This document shows, in pieces, positions 11,501 through 22,960 of a stretch of DNA of 64,000 nucleotides. The stretch is from Anastrepha obliqua (Eukaryota; Arthropoda; Insecta; Diptera; Tephritidae). The position numbers and the translations under genes were made by a program. Where the stretch lies: contig NC_072897.1 of assembly GCF_027943255.1 (NCBI RefSeq), positions 45,854,044 through 45,918,043 of the forward strand. Reading direction: 5' to 3'. How positions within the stretch are numbered: position 1 is the stretch's first letter; every line of letters starts with the position of its first letter. The notes below the pieces were generated by a model. That model was given only the letters and a program-made list of their open reading frames with translations. It was not told the DNA's origin and ran no database searches.

Positions 11501-12239
11501 ATTCCTGATATCGTTTCCAATTTGTTCTTTTAGGATCGAAGACCTCATTTCTGAGATCACTTCTGCCTGGTAGATCAAACCTTATGTGTAGATGGTCTGA
11601 CAAAGAGGCTTCATCAGACACATGCCAATTTCTCACAAAGTTAGCAATGTATGGGCTTGTTAGAGTAAGGTCTAGTACCTCCTCTCTAATAGCGTTAATA
11701 AACGTAGGTTTAGTACCTTTATTACTAATGTTTACGTTTTTGCTTAACAGATAATTTAAGAGAGACTCACCTCTATTGTTGACATCCGAGCTGCCCCAGA
11801 TACAGTGATGCGCGTTTGCATCGCATCCGATCACGAACTGTATGTTCCGTGAGTGACAGTGCTCAATAAGCGCCTGCACCTCTACAGGAAGTATATCGTT
11901 GGAATCGCCCGGGAAGTAGGCAGACGCACAAACAATTTCCTGTGTCCCCTTTTCCGTTGCGATTTCTATTTGGATAGCTGCCAGATCCTGGCTGGCAAAC
12001 TCTGAAAGTGGAAAGTAGTTAGTGTTATTGTCTACCATTATCGCAGCCCTTGGACGCGGGCAGTGATAATAAACCAACTTACATTCCTTGCTAGATAGTC
12101 CTTTAACTTGACCACCAAATACCCACGGCTCTTGTAGTAGAGCTATGGATATTTTTTCCTCGGCGAATCTCTTGCACATGGTGGCTGATGCTCCTATGGC
12201 ATGGTGCAAGTTCGCCTGTAGCACCTTCAATGTGCTCAT
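8562..12239 (-). pseudogene. LOA-like ORF2: endonuclease, reverse transcriptase, RNase H; one stop
   Basis: A single frame of 1225 codons interrupted only by TGA at 9471-9473 (codon 923). The start ATG (12237-12239) overlaps the ORF1 stop as ATGA. Residues 1-220 are an apurinic-type endonuclease (LLQEPWVFGG, CDANAHHCIWGSSD, SDHLHIRF). RT motifs follow: VIFIPKTGKR, YRPISLTSFLLKTMERL, AFLDIEGAFD, PQGGVLSPLLW and GYADDIAVI. After the stop the RNase H domain has FTDGSKTNTG, YSDSQAA and GHSGIEGNEIADELA, then a Cys-rich segment CRLC...EHLLCEC. The protein would nick DNA, copy the element RNA and remove RNA. The one stop falls just before RNase H, so a 922-residue endonuclease-RT could still be made. 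Confidence 0.9.
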
Positions 12240-12733
12240 TTTTGGCTATTTTCTGCCACAAGGTGCTGTAGCTTTGCGCCCCGAGGTCCCTTGTTTTTGT
12301 GGTCCTTATGACCCCCCACCGGCCGTGGTTTTGCTTGCTTTGGCACCTGTGTGTGCCGAGCTGCAGCGGTAGCCTTTTTCACGACCTTTATCGCGTTTTG
12401 TCGCTCTAACGCCGCTTTGCTTGTTGAGGGTTTCTCCACCTCTTTGGGTGCCGTTTCATCAGTATGCCCAACAGCACTACTTTTGGTTGTTGCGGCAGGT
12501 ACTTCTTGCGCGCCCAGTGGCTCTGCTGTACCAACGCTTTCCTCTGCCTTTTCCCCCGCTTTGTTGTTTTTGAGGATAAGGCGCACATGGCCGAAGCGAT
12601 ATGCAATTTTGCCTTTCAGCTCTGTTAGCCTACTCAGCGATTCGTCGTCAACCGCCATGACAAGGTGAAGTAAGGCACCTTCGGTCGACCTTTGAATCAC
12701 TTTCCAGTGTTTTGCTGCTAGATTGTTCTGGAC
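12236..12733 (-). pseudogene. LOA-like ORF1, C-terminal part
   Basis: The frame running to the stop at 12236-12238 begins, after truncation at 12733, with the sequence around HWKVIQRSTEGALLHLVMAV. This resembles the DUF4780-like domain found in ORF1 of related elements (WKV..RST...HLVM.VD..SL). It is followed by a low-complexity Ala/Lys/Pro-rich tail (residues about 45-154 from the Met at 12700). No zinc knuckle is seen. ORF1 proteins bind the element RNA. The 5' portion is lost and the true start is outside the copy. The 1-base-offset stop/start overlap with ORF2 suggests termination-reinitiation. Confidence 0.7.
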
Positions 12734-14144
12734 CCCTAAAATTTGAACATCAAATAATTTAACATGTTTGCGTAATTACGTTAAATTTCATTTTTGTTAG
12801 TTTTAAAAATCCCCCTTTTAGAAAAATATAAATGTTTGGTATACCAATTTCCAAGAATATATTTATGGTTGATGCTTTATTATTTTATGTAAAAATGAGT
12901 TCGAGACATTAAATTTGTTTAAAGTTAAACGAAAAAGCGGAGATTTTGAATAAACTTAAAATGAGTGTAAGTGTGATGATATTAGCAAAACAATACACTG
13001 TTGCTAAATCACCAATATACGGAATTAGAAAGAGAAAAGAAGTAATTTAAAAGAGTATCAACAACACATTTTCTGGACCTGGAAAAAGAAAAACGACGAG
13101 GGTGTTCTTCTTCTTCTTGAGGGTGTTAGCGTTGCCCAAAATGGAGAAGATTCTCTACCATTGGTTTACTTAAATGCGAAATAAGAACTCTTAATGCTGA
13201 AGGAGAAGGCTGAAATATTTTACTCAAAAATTAAAGAGAACTAAAGAGGATTTAATGCTAGTGAAGGATGGCCCCAGCCCTTTAAACAAAATATTACGGT
13301 GTTCGTCTTCTCACAATAACTGGAAAAAAATTGTCTTCGCAGCTTCAGTTGGTGGATTCATTGTGATTGGTAAGGCTAAGAAAAGTATATAAAAGCTCCA
13401 AAACAGCTTGGATGTCTTCAAACATTTTTAAAGATTGGATGATTTGTCCCACAAGTAATAATGTCAGGGTCAAGTGTTTCCCGAAAATAAAGGGCTGGCG
13501 TCAAAAGCGTTTGTTTTAATGAGAAACGTCCTATCTCATCCAAGTAAATTGGAGTTGAAAACAAAAGATGGAAACATTGTGGCTATGTTTATGCCACCAA
13601 ATGTCACTCCCTCATACAGCCAATGGATCAAAACGCAATCAAAATTACAAAAATATATTACAGAAACAAACTTTTTGCTTCGGTAGCAGCAATAAATCCA
13701 AATTTGCTTGCCGCCATGGAAAAATTTAACTCTGAAAAACGCCATTACTATGTTGGATTCTGCCTGGAATAGAGTAAGTACAGATACTCTTACTAAATGC
13801 TGGAAAAATTTGTTGATTGTTGTTGGGGATCAAGAAATGGAATGAGGAAATTATTTCTTTGATGGAACGCTCAGTCGATCGTCTTGGATCCTCAGGTTTG
13901 TTTTTTTTTTTTTCAATTTTTTGGTAGGTTGAGTGCATACTATCAACTATTCAAGATTGAATTGAAGATCGCTATGTACATACATATGTAGATGACTGAA
14001 CAAAGAGCAAAGAAATTGAACCAGAGGCAGCGACTGATAGCGCTGAGTTTATCACTGAAGAATAAGTGGCAGCAATGCGATCGAAATTTTTAATAAAGCA
14101 ATTGAATGGGCTGGAAATTAAGATGTTGAACAGATTTATGTACA
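12734..14144 (+). pseudogene. Tigger family B, copy A: degenerate transposase
   Basis: Continuation of the element begun at 6551. It aligns with the copy at 23551: ATG with MSSRH near 12896, then the Psq-type HTH around 12970-13030 (ILAKQYTVAKSPIYGIRKRK), the CENP-B HTH remnant near 13100-13220, the catalytic tail MFMPPNVTPS near 13585, and the C-terminal acidic region with FNKAIEWAGN near 14090. Many stops and deletions are present, including loss of the first catalytic motif. The C-terminal end is cut at 14145 by a DD37D element. It is older than both insertions that interrupt it. Confidence 0.7.
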
Positions 14145-14146
14145 TA

Positions 14147-15155
14147 CAGGGTGAACGATATGAAGTGTTACCTATTCAAAACACCATAACGTTTTTGTGT
14201 GAAATTAGTTTTTATTGATTTCAAAGACAAATTTGTTCAAAAATGATTACAATTTTAACATATATTCACTTTGGCTCAATATGACCACCTTTTGCCTTGA
14301 CTATAGCCTTCAAACGGTCAAAAAATGAGTTGCATGCTGCACGAATGTGATCTTGAGGTATGTTGGTCCATTCTCGTGTAATCGCTTTTTTCGCGCATCC
14401 ATACTGGAATATTTTTAGTCCTCACCTTGCTCTCCAAAATGGACTAGATGGAATAGTCCATCGGATTTGCGTCTGGCGAATTCAAAAGCCATTGTGTGGA
14501 CGAAATGAAGTGTGGAACATGATTTTTTAACCATTCTTGGTTCACACGAGCTTTATGAGACGGTGCCGAGTCCTGTTGGAACGTCCATGGTCTACGACCG
14601 AAATGTTTGCGTGTCCACGGCTCTAAAGCATCTTCTAAAACATTTTTCCGATAATAAGTCGCATTCACTTTGACACCAGGCTCGATAAAAACGATTGGAG
14701 AGCGTCCATCAGCAGTCACTGCGGCCCAAACCATTACTTGCGATCGGAAATTGCTTCGAGTAGCCATACGTTGGCTCAAATTCTCGTATGAGCGTTCGGT
14801 CAAGTAAGCACGATCGTTTTGAGTGTTTATTAACTGCTCAATTGAGAAATTCGTTTCATCAGAAAACACAATGTTAGGAAATTCGTCACGTTCGTGCAAG
14901 CGCAACAACTCCTTTGCTCTTTCGCACCGAACTTTTTTTTGCTGGGGTGAAAGATGGTGTGCTTTTTGGAACTTGTAAGCCTTGACCTTGAGCTCATTTT
15001 TCAATATGGGTCGAATGCTGTCTTGTGATATTTTCATTTCTTTAGCCATTTTTCTTCCACTTCGACGTGGATTTCGTTCAAGTCAAGCCTTCACTCTGGC
15101 ATTGTTGCGATTTTTTTGGTCCACCTCCATGAAAACAATGATACCAGCATCGGAC
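14147..15155 (-). mobile_element. DD37D (maT-type) element, copy 2, 5' truncated
   Basis: The 3' terminus CAGGGTGAACGATATGAA begins at 14147 next to a TA (14145-14146) inside Tigger copy A. The copy reads on the minus strand and stops near 15155 in the N-terminal HTH, where LOA-like sequence begins, so the 5' terminal repeat is missing. Confidence 0.8.
14444..15150 (-). pseudogene. DD37D (maT-type) transposase, 5' truncated
   Basis: This copy keeps the catalytic core in one frame: VFSDETNFSIEQ, QVMVWAAVTADGRSP, FQQDSAPSHKARVNQEWLK and LNSPDANPMDYSI. There are 37 residues between the second and third catalytic D. The frame ends at a TAG replacing a conserved Trp after MDYSI (14444-14446). The frame upstream of MAKEMKIS carries a TGA at the same codon as in the copy at 2048-3316. 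The HTH is cut off at 15155. It is non-functional but the best guide to the family. Confidence 0.85.
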
Positions 15156-15164
15156 TTTTTCCTC

Positions 15165-16790
15165 TCGTTCCAATCCTGTCTACTTGGAAACATTGCCACG
15201 TCACGTCCCTCTTACTCTAGTTTTTTGGTGTAAACTGCCTAAAAATGCTACCATGTCCCTTGAGAGATTGTTTCCAGAGGCCAACGTGTAAGTTGATGAG
15301 AAGTAAGTGAAAATCAACATTCAAGGCAGCACTGGGGCAAGTTCTACCTGCTCTGGGGGTGTTAATATATACAGTACTTTGCCACCATATTGTGGCGAAC
15401 ATAGATTTGCAGGAGTATAAAGCTATACTGGTCTTCTTTACCCGATTTTCAATGTGTAGCTTCTAATAGAGTTTGGAGGCAAGTCTCACTTCAAGATTCC
15501 TGATTTCGGGTGAAAACGCGAGGACGTGGTTATTTAGTTTGGGAAGTCTAAAGTGAGAAGGTTTATATTTTCTGATAAATGGCACTAGCTCCGGTTTGTC
15601 AGAGTTGACACTAAGACCGCAACTGTCAGCCCAGCAAATGTGTACTGCTAATAACCTTTCCAAAATCTCAGCCATAACTGAGAGAAACGGTCCGGATTCC
15701 GATGCTACTACCTTAACTCCATCCTTAATTAACATTGACAGAATTTCGTCAACAGCAACTAGCCAAAGGGAGGGGAAAGGACACCACCCTGCGTCGTCCT
15801 CTAATGACTTTCGCCCCTCTTGCCACCGCATTAACTTCCCTACAGCTAAGCAGGGACGAAATCCAGAGACAGAGGGGCTTTTCTACCTCTAGTCTATCTA
15901 ACGCAGTAACAATTAAATTCCCCTAACGTAATTAAAAGCACTCTCAATATCTATGAAGGCCACCAAAAGGAATTGGTTGTCCCTACCACATCTTGTAAAG
16001 CTGATTCCGTGGATTTCCCGATCGGGTAAGCATGCTGAGCTGGAGATAGTCTGGATTCGATGTGCTTTCGGATAAAATAATCGATCATTATTTCGCACAC
16101 AGTAATTCTTGCAGGACAGGAACCACCGTCGAGCCAAGGAGATTTGCAGGAGGAAAACTATTGGTTGCCTAGATGATTCTGTCAACAGAGGTTTTCAGGG
16201 AAACATCAAGTACCTCTACCTGTCGACTCGTGTCGACAATCTTACATGGGGTAATAGAATTTTCCGGAAAATGAATATTTACTAGGATAGTCAACGATTA
16301 TTCTACAGTTTAAGCCCACTTCCCTTTTTACAAGAGTTCTGCAGGAGTTGTCCCTCGAAATGGTCTTGCTTAGCCTGTCACGATTCTTAACGGATTCAAT
16401 GGATTCGCAGTACTCTTTCTAAGAGTTGCGTTTCGCATATTTATTGGCTTTTTTATATTCATTCAAAACTTCACGGTAAGCTTTAAAGTTTCTAATTAGG
16501 TAGTATCCATTAAAAACCCTTTTAACTTTCTCTTTTAAGTTGGTCAGCGACTTGCTCCACCAGAGAGGAAAATCTCCCTTGCTAAAAGATACTGGACAAG
16601 GCATTTAAAAGGCAGTCTGATAGCACCACTGCAAGTGTTCCACCTGATTGTCCAGTTCATCAGTGGATGATTAGGAAAAAGTTCGCTTGTTCAATTTATT
16701 ATTGGAAACCCTATTGAACAGAGACCAGTCGGTTCTTTTGGGGTTCCTGTGGGGAGATATGGTTTCCCGTGCGAAATAGATATCATAATT
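15165..16790 (-). pseudogene. LOA-like non-LTR fragment A (RT region)
   Basis: Same family as 35660-39410 and 44976-46695. From the 5' side it carries FPLWWSKSLTNLKEKVKRVFN (after the endonuclease), a broken RT with AFIDIESAFN, then GVKVVAS directly followed by ESGPFLSVMAEILERLLAV, so the YADD catalytic box is deleted. Next come SVNSDKPELVPFIRKYKPS and a degraded C-terminal part. Several frameshifts are present. It ends at 15165 beside the DD37D copy. The endonuclease and RNase H are missing. Confidence 0.8.
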
Positions 16791-18687
16791 TTGAATTAAA
16801 AATAAATCTCCTACCAAAATTTTTTGTTATTTCCAAAGAGCACACTTTTAAGTACTACCTTAATGTGATGTTAATTGTTGTTAATTGCCAGTATCTTCGG
16901 TACCTTATTCAGCGAGTTATGCTATTGTTATATTGATTGCTGTTGTTATTATTGTATTGATAATGCATTAAGCTTGCCCAACCAACGCTTTCATCATCAT
17001 CGGAGTAACTTATTGAGCAATAAATCAACAAAAAAAAAAAAAAAAAACAACGAAATCAAACAACTCACCAACTTGCGTAACGAGGCGTCCGCTCTTGACT
17101 TTCTCACCCTTAAACGTTAAACAACACTGTGTGCATCTAAGCGAAAATTATAAAATAATAATTTGACAGGGCATGATTCCGAAAAGTCCAACTACTCATA
17201 TATGTATGCCGTCCAACAACCCCTCAACTTTATCCGAATTACAATTCATACGAGGCCATAAGCAAAGGTTCACAAAGGAAACAAAAGGGAAAATATAAAA
17301 GAACTGATCGGCTGGGCCGCCCTTGTTTGTAGTTTCTTGAGTGTTATTTGCTGGCATGTATTACGGATTATTACACGCAATTATGAGCAAATATCATGAT
17401 CGGCGAGAGGGGTACACATTTAAACACATACATATTGGTATGTATTTCTAATTACAATCACAAATCTGTGGATTTGTGTTTTTTTTTCGTACATCAATAT
17501 GAAAAGAAATACTTAAGTTGCACTACTTAACAAATTAAATTACCTAATAAAAATTATACAAGCTTGACTCATATGGTAGGTGTTCCATTTCCTGCCGATG
17601 GGCGCTCGCTTAAAAAAAAACTATTTCTATAAACGATTATATACAATGAACATGGGATGCTTACATGTGAGCTAGGAGAATAAAATAATAGAAAATGCAC
17701 ACAAATTATAGTTCCTTTAGGGAAAAAATTTACCCAAGTGGCTTGTAGTGGTGGAACTCATCTGATGTATTCAATTAAAGAGCTCATCATTGTGCACCCG
17801 CTTGTGATTGTCTGTATTGAAGGGCGAAAATTACTAATAGAGAAGATACCAAAAAAAAAACAGCTCTTCCCGTATCTAAGAGTAGTACCCACCATAGAGA
17901 CAAATAAAAAGAAGAAAAAGTAACAAGACAAATTAATTTGTAACAAGCCTTTTTGGGCATAAAGATTACCTGTTCGTTATAATATCTTCTAATTTAATTA
18001 TTAAAGTGACGAGTAGTCGCGTCTCCAATAATTTATGATTATTTTGACCAAACGTTTTTTACCGCTATTGCTGTAGTGAGAAAATTGCATTGCCTGTTGC
18101 GTGGTGTTAGCCACCCCATTCGGCAATGCTCGATTAGTCCTTTGGTGAATTTAGGTTAACATAATACCACTCTAAACAACTGCACTGCGTTCCATTCCAT
18201 TCCACTTCTATTCAATTTACCCTACTCTGCATTGCGGTCGGCCGCACTAAGTGAATAGCATAATATAAATTTTATATTTTACCGCGAATTTAAGGGAAGC
18301 ACCGCGGATAAGTTCGAGCTATAAAGTATTTATATAGCTAGCAAAATGTTAAAAGTATTACAGACCTACCTGACTTGTCAACTATAAATTGATGAGAATA
18401 AACAAGCCAGGCAGCCTTTGATAGTTAGTCAAATATCAGCAAAGCAGAAATACTTATAAATCAAAATCGTTAGCTCAACTGTTTTCTACTACAAAATAAG
18501 AAATAGTTATGCAGTGTTAATTAATAGAAACTAAACTTTTTGTGACAGATGCAACTGTGTTCTCAAATTAATTTCGAGGCAGAAAATAATATATGAATTA
18601 TATTTAACTCTACATGAATCCATCTGACGTCTAAAATATATATATAATATAACAAAAAGTACTGGAATTAAAATATAAAGGTTGTAG
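16791..18687. other. No gene seen; AT-rich spacer
   Basis: A 1.9-kb stretch with poly-A/T runs (17029-17047, 17467-17476) and no coding frame with a domain or transposon terminus that I recognise. A short GC-richer block near 18085-18260 (tgttgcgtggtgttagcc; cattccattccattccac) is unremarkable. This is among the longer segments not explained by mobile elements. Confidence 0.4.
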
Positions 18688-19291
18688 GTACTTTTTCTAA
18701 TAGGCGTTTTTGACGGATCAGGCGTGACTACTGTCAAACTAAATACATAACTTTTTTAGTATTCATTGCCATTTTATCATGGAAAGACTTACGTCCCAAC
18801 AACGTTTACAATCGTTCGTGTACAATCATTCAATTGTATTAAGAAAATCCACGCACTGTGAGTATGCTATGATTAATGGCTTTTTGATGCCGGAAATTGA
18901 AGCCCGTGATCTTTGGTTTCAACAAGATGGCGCTACTTGCCATACAGCCCGTGAAGCAATGGGCTTACTGTGCCGTCGTTTCGGTGAGCATTTTATCTCT
19001 CGTCTCGGGTCAGTGGATTGGCCACCAAGATCGTGTGATATCACACCTTTGGGCTGATTCGGACCAGTTTTGATTGAGACATTGGAAGCCAACATAACTA
19101 AAGTTATTCACGAGATACTGACCGAAGTCCTCCAGCGAGTCATTCAGATTTGGTTTTGAAAGAGATTATCTTCAAAAAATACATGTCATGAATGGTTCTA
19201 CACAAAATTTGTATTCAACATTGAACAATAAATTTGAATTTTCATTGCTTTATTTCAATTTAAACATCTATACCTCTAAATTGATCACCCA
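18688..19291 (+). mobile_element. Deleted DD41D-type Tc1/mariner element
   Basis: A short element carrying both ends of a transposase gene fused in frame. The right terminus reads (reverse complement) GGGTGATCAATTTAGAGG. The left terminus near 18688 is only weakly similar, so that boundary is approximate. Confidence 0.6.
18779..19200 (+). pseudogene. DD41D transposase with internal deletion
   Basis: The frame starts MERLTSQQRLQSFVYNHSIV, the N-terminal HTH start, and jumps to EYAMINGFLMPEIEARDLWF and FQQDGATCHTAREAMGLLCR near 18920. WPPRSCDITPLG follows; the conserved aspartate that should follow ITPL is replaced by Gly. Exactly 41 residues separate that position from the D of QQDGAT, which identifies the DD41D group. 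A stop (19055-19057) follows, then the C-terminus LEANITKVIHEILTEVLQRV. The first catalytic D is lost in the deletion. It can only be moved by a related enzyme. Confidence 0.8.
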
Positions 19292-20285
19292 TTACAAGTA
19301 CATTTACTCGGATAGTCACGAGCCCATTAATATAGGCTGATCCAAATTCAAGTGTCTTATTTAATAATACTTTAAATATCCTGCTGAAAAACTTCGCTGT
19401 AAGCCAGTATCATACCTCCGTTATTATAGCAGGTCTGTGTAACAAAGCAATTGAGCTCGATTATGTTGATGGTAAACTAGATCAAGTCTGCATCAGTGTT
19501 AACATTTTAAAAAAATTAATATAATTTTTCTTTTTTCATATATTCCGAATGGAGGAGTTTTATCTATTTATCAGAAGCATTAGATAACTTACTCTATATG
19601 TCGAATGTTTATCTAGGATATTTCAATTTAATTAATTTATTTGGCCATATCACCATTGTATAAATACTTCCACAATAGAATATTTATACTCGTTGTTTGA
19701 GTGTAGCGTTCGCCCGATTGAAGGGAATAATTTCCTTTGGTACTTCGATATATGCGTCTAAAATCAATAAATGGGGCGTGGCACCGCCCTTATGAACTGA
19801 AATTTACAAATCGCTTTTCTCTGGAACCACAAAACCTAAAATAATGAAATGTGATACATAAATTACCAATATCTGTCTAATGTTGAAAAGTGGTAGGTAT
19901 TGGAAAATGGAGCGTAGCACCCCCATACAAACTGAAACTGAATGATATACATAGCTAGCTTTTCTCTGGAGACGCTTATGCTAGGTAGGCAGATAGGTAG
20001 GGTGGCTGTCGAAAAGATACATTTATACCTTTCGTAGTTCCATTGTGATACCACTGGAACTTATCCTTACCCTTTGGCTTCCTTTTAAAGCCATCCGGTA
20101 GCTTTAAAAAGCGAGCAAAGCTTAGTTAGTTTTAGATGCGCTATGTCCGCTACATCAGTTAAAAATGCCGTATCAAGAGTGCGGAAAGGGGAGAAATCGA
20201 AGGAGGGCCCTAACCTTCTAGCGTGGCTGCCTATTAAACAATGATACAATAACCCCTATCATGTTTCTTATAGGTTCTCTATTAA
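19292..20285. repeat. Spacer with a weak two-copy repeat
   Basis: Mostly unassigned. A pair of related segments, aatggggcgtggcaccgccc (about 19770) and aatggagcgtagcaccccca (about 19905), are each followed about 40 bases later by cttttctctgga. A similar gaggcggggcacc block occurs near 23045. Nothing coding is recognised. Confidence 0.4.
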
Positions 20286-20289
20286 ATTT

Positions 20290-21678
20290 TAACTAGCTTT
20301 TTGATCGACCGCTGTTCCATATCGGCCATGTCTGTCTGCTTATTTCGCACGTTGTGAGCTTTTGCCAACTTGTATTTACCTTGTTAATGGTTTCTCTATC
20401 TAAAGGGTGGTTTGAGGTATCCGGAGGAATAGTGATTTTTTGAAAGGATTTTACGCAGTCTAGAAGCCTTTTTGGTTCCTTCGATTTCTTCACAGAACGT
20501 TCTCTAACCAGACCTTTTCGCTTTCCTAACTTATTTTTTATAAATTCTTAGCCTACTCTAATAGCAGTCCCAGTCTTTACACTCTCGTGTCGCTTTCGAT
20601 CTATTAAACTGTCTTCTTGCTGTGATTTCTTAATGTCGTCAGGTCTTTAGACCACCAGGGCGATTTTTTAATTAAATAATAATAATACTTAATTAAAGGG
20701 TTTTTCAATAAAGGCGGGCAGATGTTGAAATGGAATAAAATGGCGTTTGCTGTTTGGCACGTGGCGCCGTCCTGCTGGAACTACATGTCGTCTAGGTCCA
20801 TATGGTTCAATATGGGCCATAAGAAATTGGAAGGGCCACCACGTCTACCGAAAAATGGGCGCAATGCGCGCAACGTTTGCGTTAATGAACACTCATTTTG
20901 ATAATAAAGTTTTATCATTTGAACGTGCTGTTCAATGTGTAACTTGCCACGATGATTTGGCATAAACAACTGAATAATAAACAAAAGATTTGACAGATGT
21001 CACCAGAACAAAATGGCTGCCACAGGGAACCAAAATCGACCCACGCCAATTGAAAAACCCTTTATAAGGCATGCCTTATTTAGCGCAGTTCTACAAACCA
21101 CTGCAAGCATTTGTATGTGTTCATTCAGTGGTTCTCTATTTTCAATAGTGATATTGAGGGAAGGAGGAAGTCTTTGCTTAAGTTCACGTTTATTGCCTTT
21201 GCTGCACACAAAAAGCTTTCTACATATAATATAATTAAAGAGAGACTCACCATGTTCGTTGGTATCCGAGCTCCCCCATACGGTATGGTGGGTATTGGCG
21301 TAGCCTCCTAGGACTAATTCACGATTGTGTGCGATGCAGTCTTCCACAAGTGTTCTTATCAGCGGTGACAGGCGTGGACCTGTGTCGTCACCGGCAAAAT
21401 AAAACGAGGTTAGCCAGATGTTGCTTCCGCTCACTTCCCAACTAACCGTCGTAGTATGTGTGTTACTGAAATTTTGAATCATAAATATATGTCCTTTTAA
21501 TACTTCCACAATTGGTTTTATATAACTTGTAACCTGAGGTCCTCAAGTAGCAGATTTCGCCATTTCGTACCCAAGGTTTCTGGATGAGGACTACAGCTGG
21601 CTGATCTTCTGCCAGACGATCCAGGAGGGCAAGGCAGGCTTTATTACAATGGTGTAGATTTATCTGTAGAAGATGCAT
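20290..21678 (-). pseudogene. LOA-like ORF2 start: endonuclease domain, broken
   Basis: The start ATG at 21678 gives MHLLQINLHHCNKACLALLD, the standard opening of these endonucleases, then AVVLIQKPWVRNGEI. In a shifted frame (21509-21070) come SNIWLTSFYFAGDDTGPRLS, LVLGGYANTHHTVWGSSDTN (the expected D of GCDAN is changed) and GESLFNY. The SDH end of the endonuclease is deleted. After the inserted element the frame resumes with the WWSKDLTTLKK segment and ends in VKSFQKITIPPD. The enzyme would nick the target DNA; this copy cannot. ORF2 overlaps ORF1 by 35 bases. Confidence 0.75.
20696..21062 (-). mobile_element. Deleted DD41D-type element inside LOA-like ORF2
   Basis: A 367-bp insert flanked by TA (20694-20695 and 21063-21064) with ends AAGGGTTTTTCAAT as inverted repeats. 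The minus strand keeps the N-terminal HTH (HRGKLHIEQHVQMIKLYYQN, RALRPFFGRRGGPSN), which after the internal deletion and a stop joins FQQDGATCQTAN, the second catalytic motif. Everything between and after is lost. Confidence 0.8.
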
Positions 21679-22597
21679 CAGCTGTTAGCGTTATGTCTGG
21701 ATCTTCTTTACTTTCGCATAAAAGTTCCCTTTCGGAATACTTACGCTGTTGTACGGAATACTTACTCTCCCGTTCGAAGTACATCCTCCTTAAGTCTATT
21801 TCTGAGCCTATAGAATCGTATTCTTCTTCGGTGGGACGTTCATCTTCCCTCATTGGTTCTGCTTCATTCATGGGCTTTGTGTAACCCTTAGTAGTGAGGA
21901 ACTCTATTGCCTCCGTATCAGTAAATGTGAAGTTTTATTCTTACAAAACCGTATCTCAATTGGCCATCGCATTTCGCTAACGGTTCAATTGAGTTTTCAG
22001 TCAAGAGTAGTAGCCTACATAGTAGCGCGCTTCTGGTCTCTCGATTCTTCTGCGCTGTGTTTTGCAATATCTCCACTCCTGCGCTGGGATGTCTGGATTA
22101 GAGACCCGAGTGAGCTTTATTATATCTTCCGGGTCTTCGGTTTCTTCCAAGGAACGTTGTTGTTTTGGAGCGGATTGTGTTGGTTTAAAATCGGGGTTGA
22201 AGTCAGGAATGATTGCTTTCGCTCTTTCCATCGAAACCTTCAACTTATGTGTGAATTCGTTTTCTTTTGGCTGGGTTTCGTTCACCCTCCTTAGAAGTCT
22301 TGCAGCGTTTCTGCGATCCTGGTAGCTCGCTTTCGCTGGGTCTACCACCCTCACGAGTGGCCATCCTTCGGTACCGGAGCTAGCAGTAGCTGTGCTTCCG
22401 GTCGGGACCGTTTTTGGGAGTTGAATCACAGTTGACTGCCGGGCTTGTGCACTTCTACTTGTGCTTGGACCTGTGTCCTGTACTGTTGGTGCTGTAGTTA
22501 CTGGTTTGACTTTCGGTCTTGCTGTCACTATTTGTTTTGAACGACTTATTAAGCCGATGTATGGGCTTTTTTTGAGGTCGGTGCGACCGGTGCTCAT
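21644..22597 (-). pseudogene. LOA-like ORF1 (gag-like), broken
   Basis: Two frames: 22597-22001 (198 residues from MSTGRTDLKKSPYIGLISRS) and 21871-21644 (75 residues ending TADASSTDKSTPL), joined by a damaged stretch with stops. The first is rich in Thr, Ser, Pro and Lys and contains a basic, Arg-rich segment AKASYQDRRNAARLLRRVNE (about residues 90-109). The second is acidic. No CCHC knuckle is seen. Its position upstream of and overlapping ORF2 identifies it as ORF1, whose product normally coats the element RNA. I cannot name a domain. Confidence 0.65.
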
Positions 22598-22960
22598 ATT
22601 GCGGAACTGGTTGTTCCTGTGGGTCTGTTAGGAAGAAGACCGATCTCCTTTTTTGTTAGTTTTATTATTATTACTGAGCATTTTAGACCCACGAGTGTCG
22701 GAGAAAAGTTGTCCGCCCGTGCATAGCTCCGAACTACACGGGTAAGGCTAGTTATTATGGAGGACGCCAGGTATCCGTAAGCTCCGTTCGAGACTTGGTT
22801 ATTAACGATAAGAACCCCAGCCTGACAGATTAGCGGCAGCGCATCATACCTTAATCCAGCCCTTCAGCACCGACCACGTTAAAAATACTTTGAATAATGC
22901 TGTACTTATTTCCAGCCGGCACCCTCGGGGAGGGTTCAGTGGAGGAATTTCGCCAGCCTT

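Larger units (their letters stand above)
6648..12733 (-). mobile_element. LOA-like non-LTR retrotransposon, 5' truncated, with nested insertion
   Basis: A minus-strand element between 7-bp duplications ccctaaa (6641-6647 and 12734-12740). Its 3' end is an (ATT)n tail (6648-6669). It carries the end of ORF1 and a full ORF2 with endonuclease, reverse transcriptase and RNase H. An RTE-like element sits in its 3' UTR at 6691-8452. Without that insert the element is about 4.3 kb, so roughly the first third is missing, as expected of 5'-truncated target-primed insertions. Confidence 0.85.
20290..22960 (-). mobile_element. LOA-like non-LTR retrotransposon, degenerate, with nested DD41D element
   Basis: On the minus strand it reads from a probable 5' UTR (22960-22598, GC-rich) through ORF1 (22597-21644) and the start of ORF2 (21678-21070), which is interrupted by a 367-bp element (20696-21062) and resumes at 20690 with SPWWSKDLTTLKKSQQED. 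It is lost after about 20290, before the reverse transcriptase. Confidence 0.75.

Noticed and set aside
17575..17640. Possible SINE fragment (cctgccgatgggcgctcgct)
   Set aside because: Only about 25 bases resemble the SINE body and the match breaks down on both sides.
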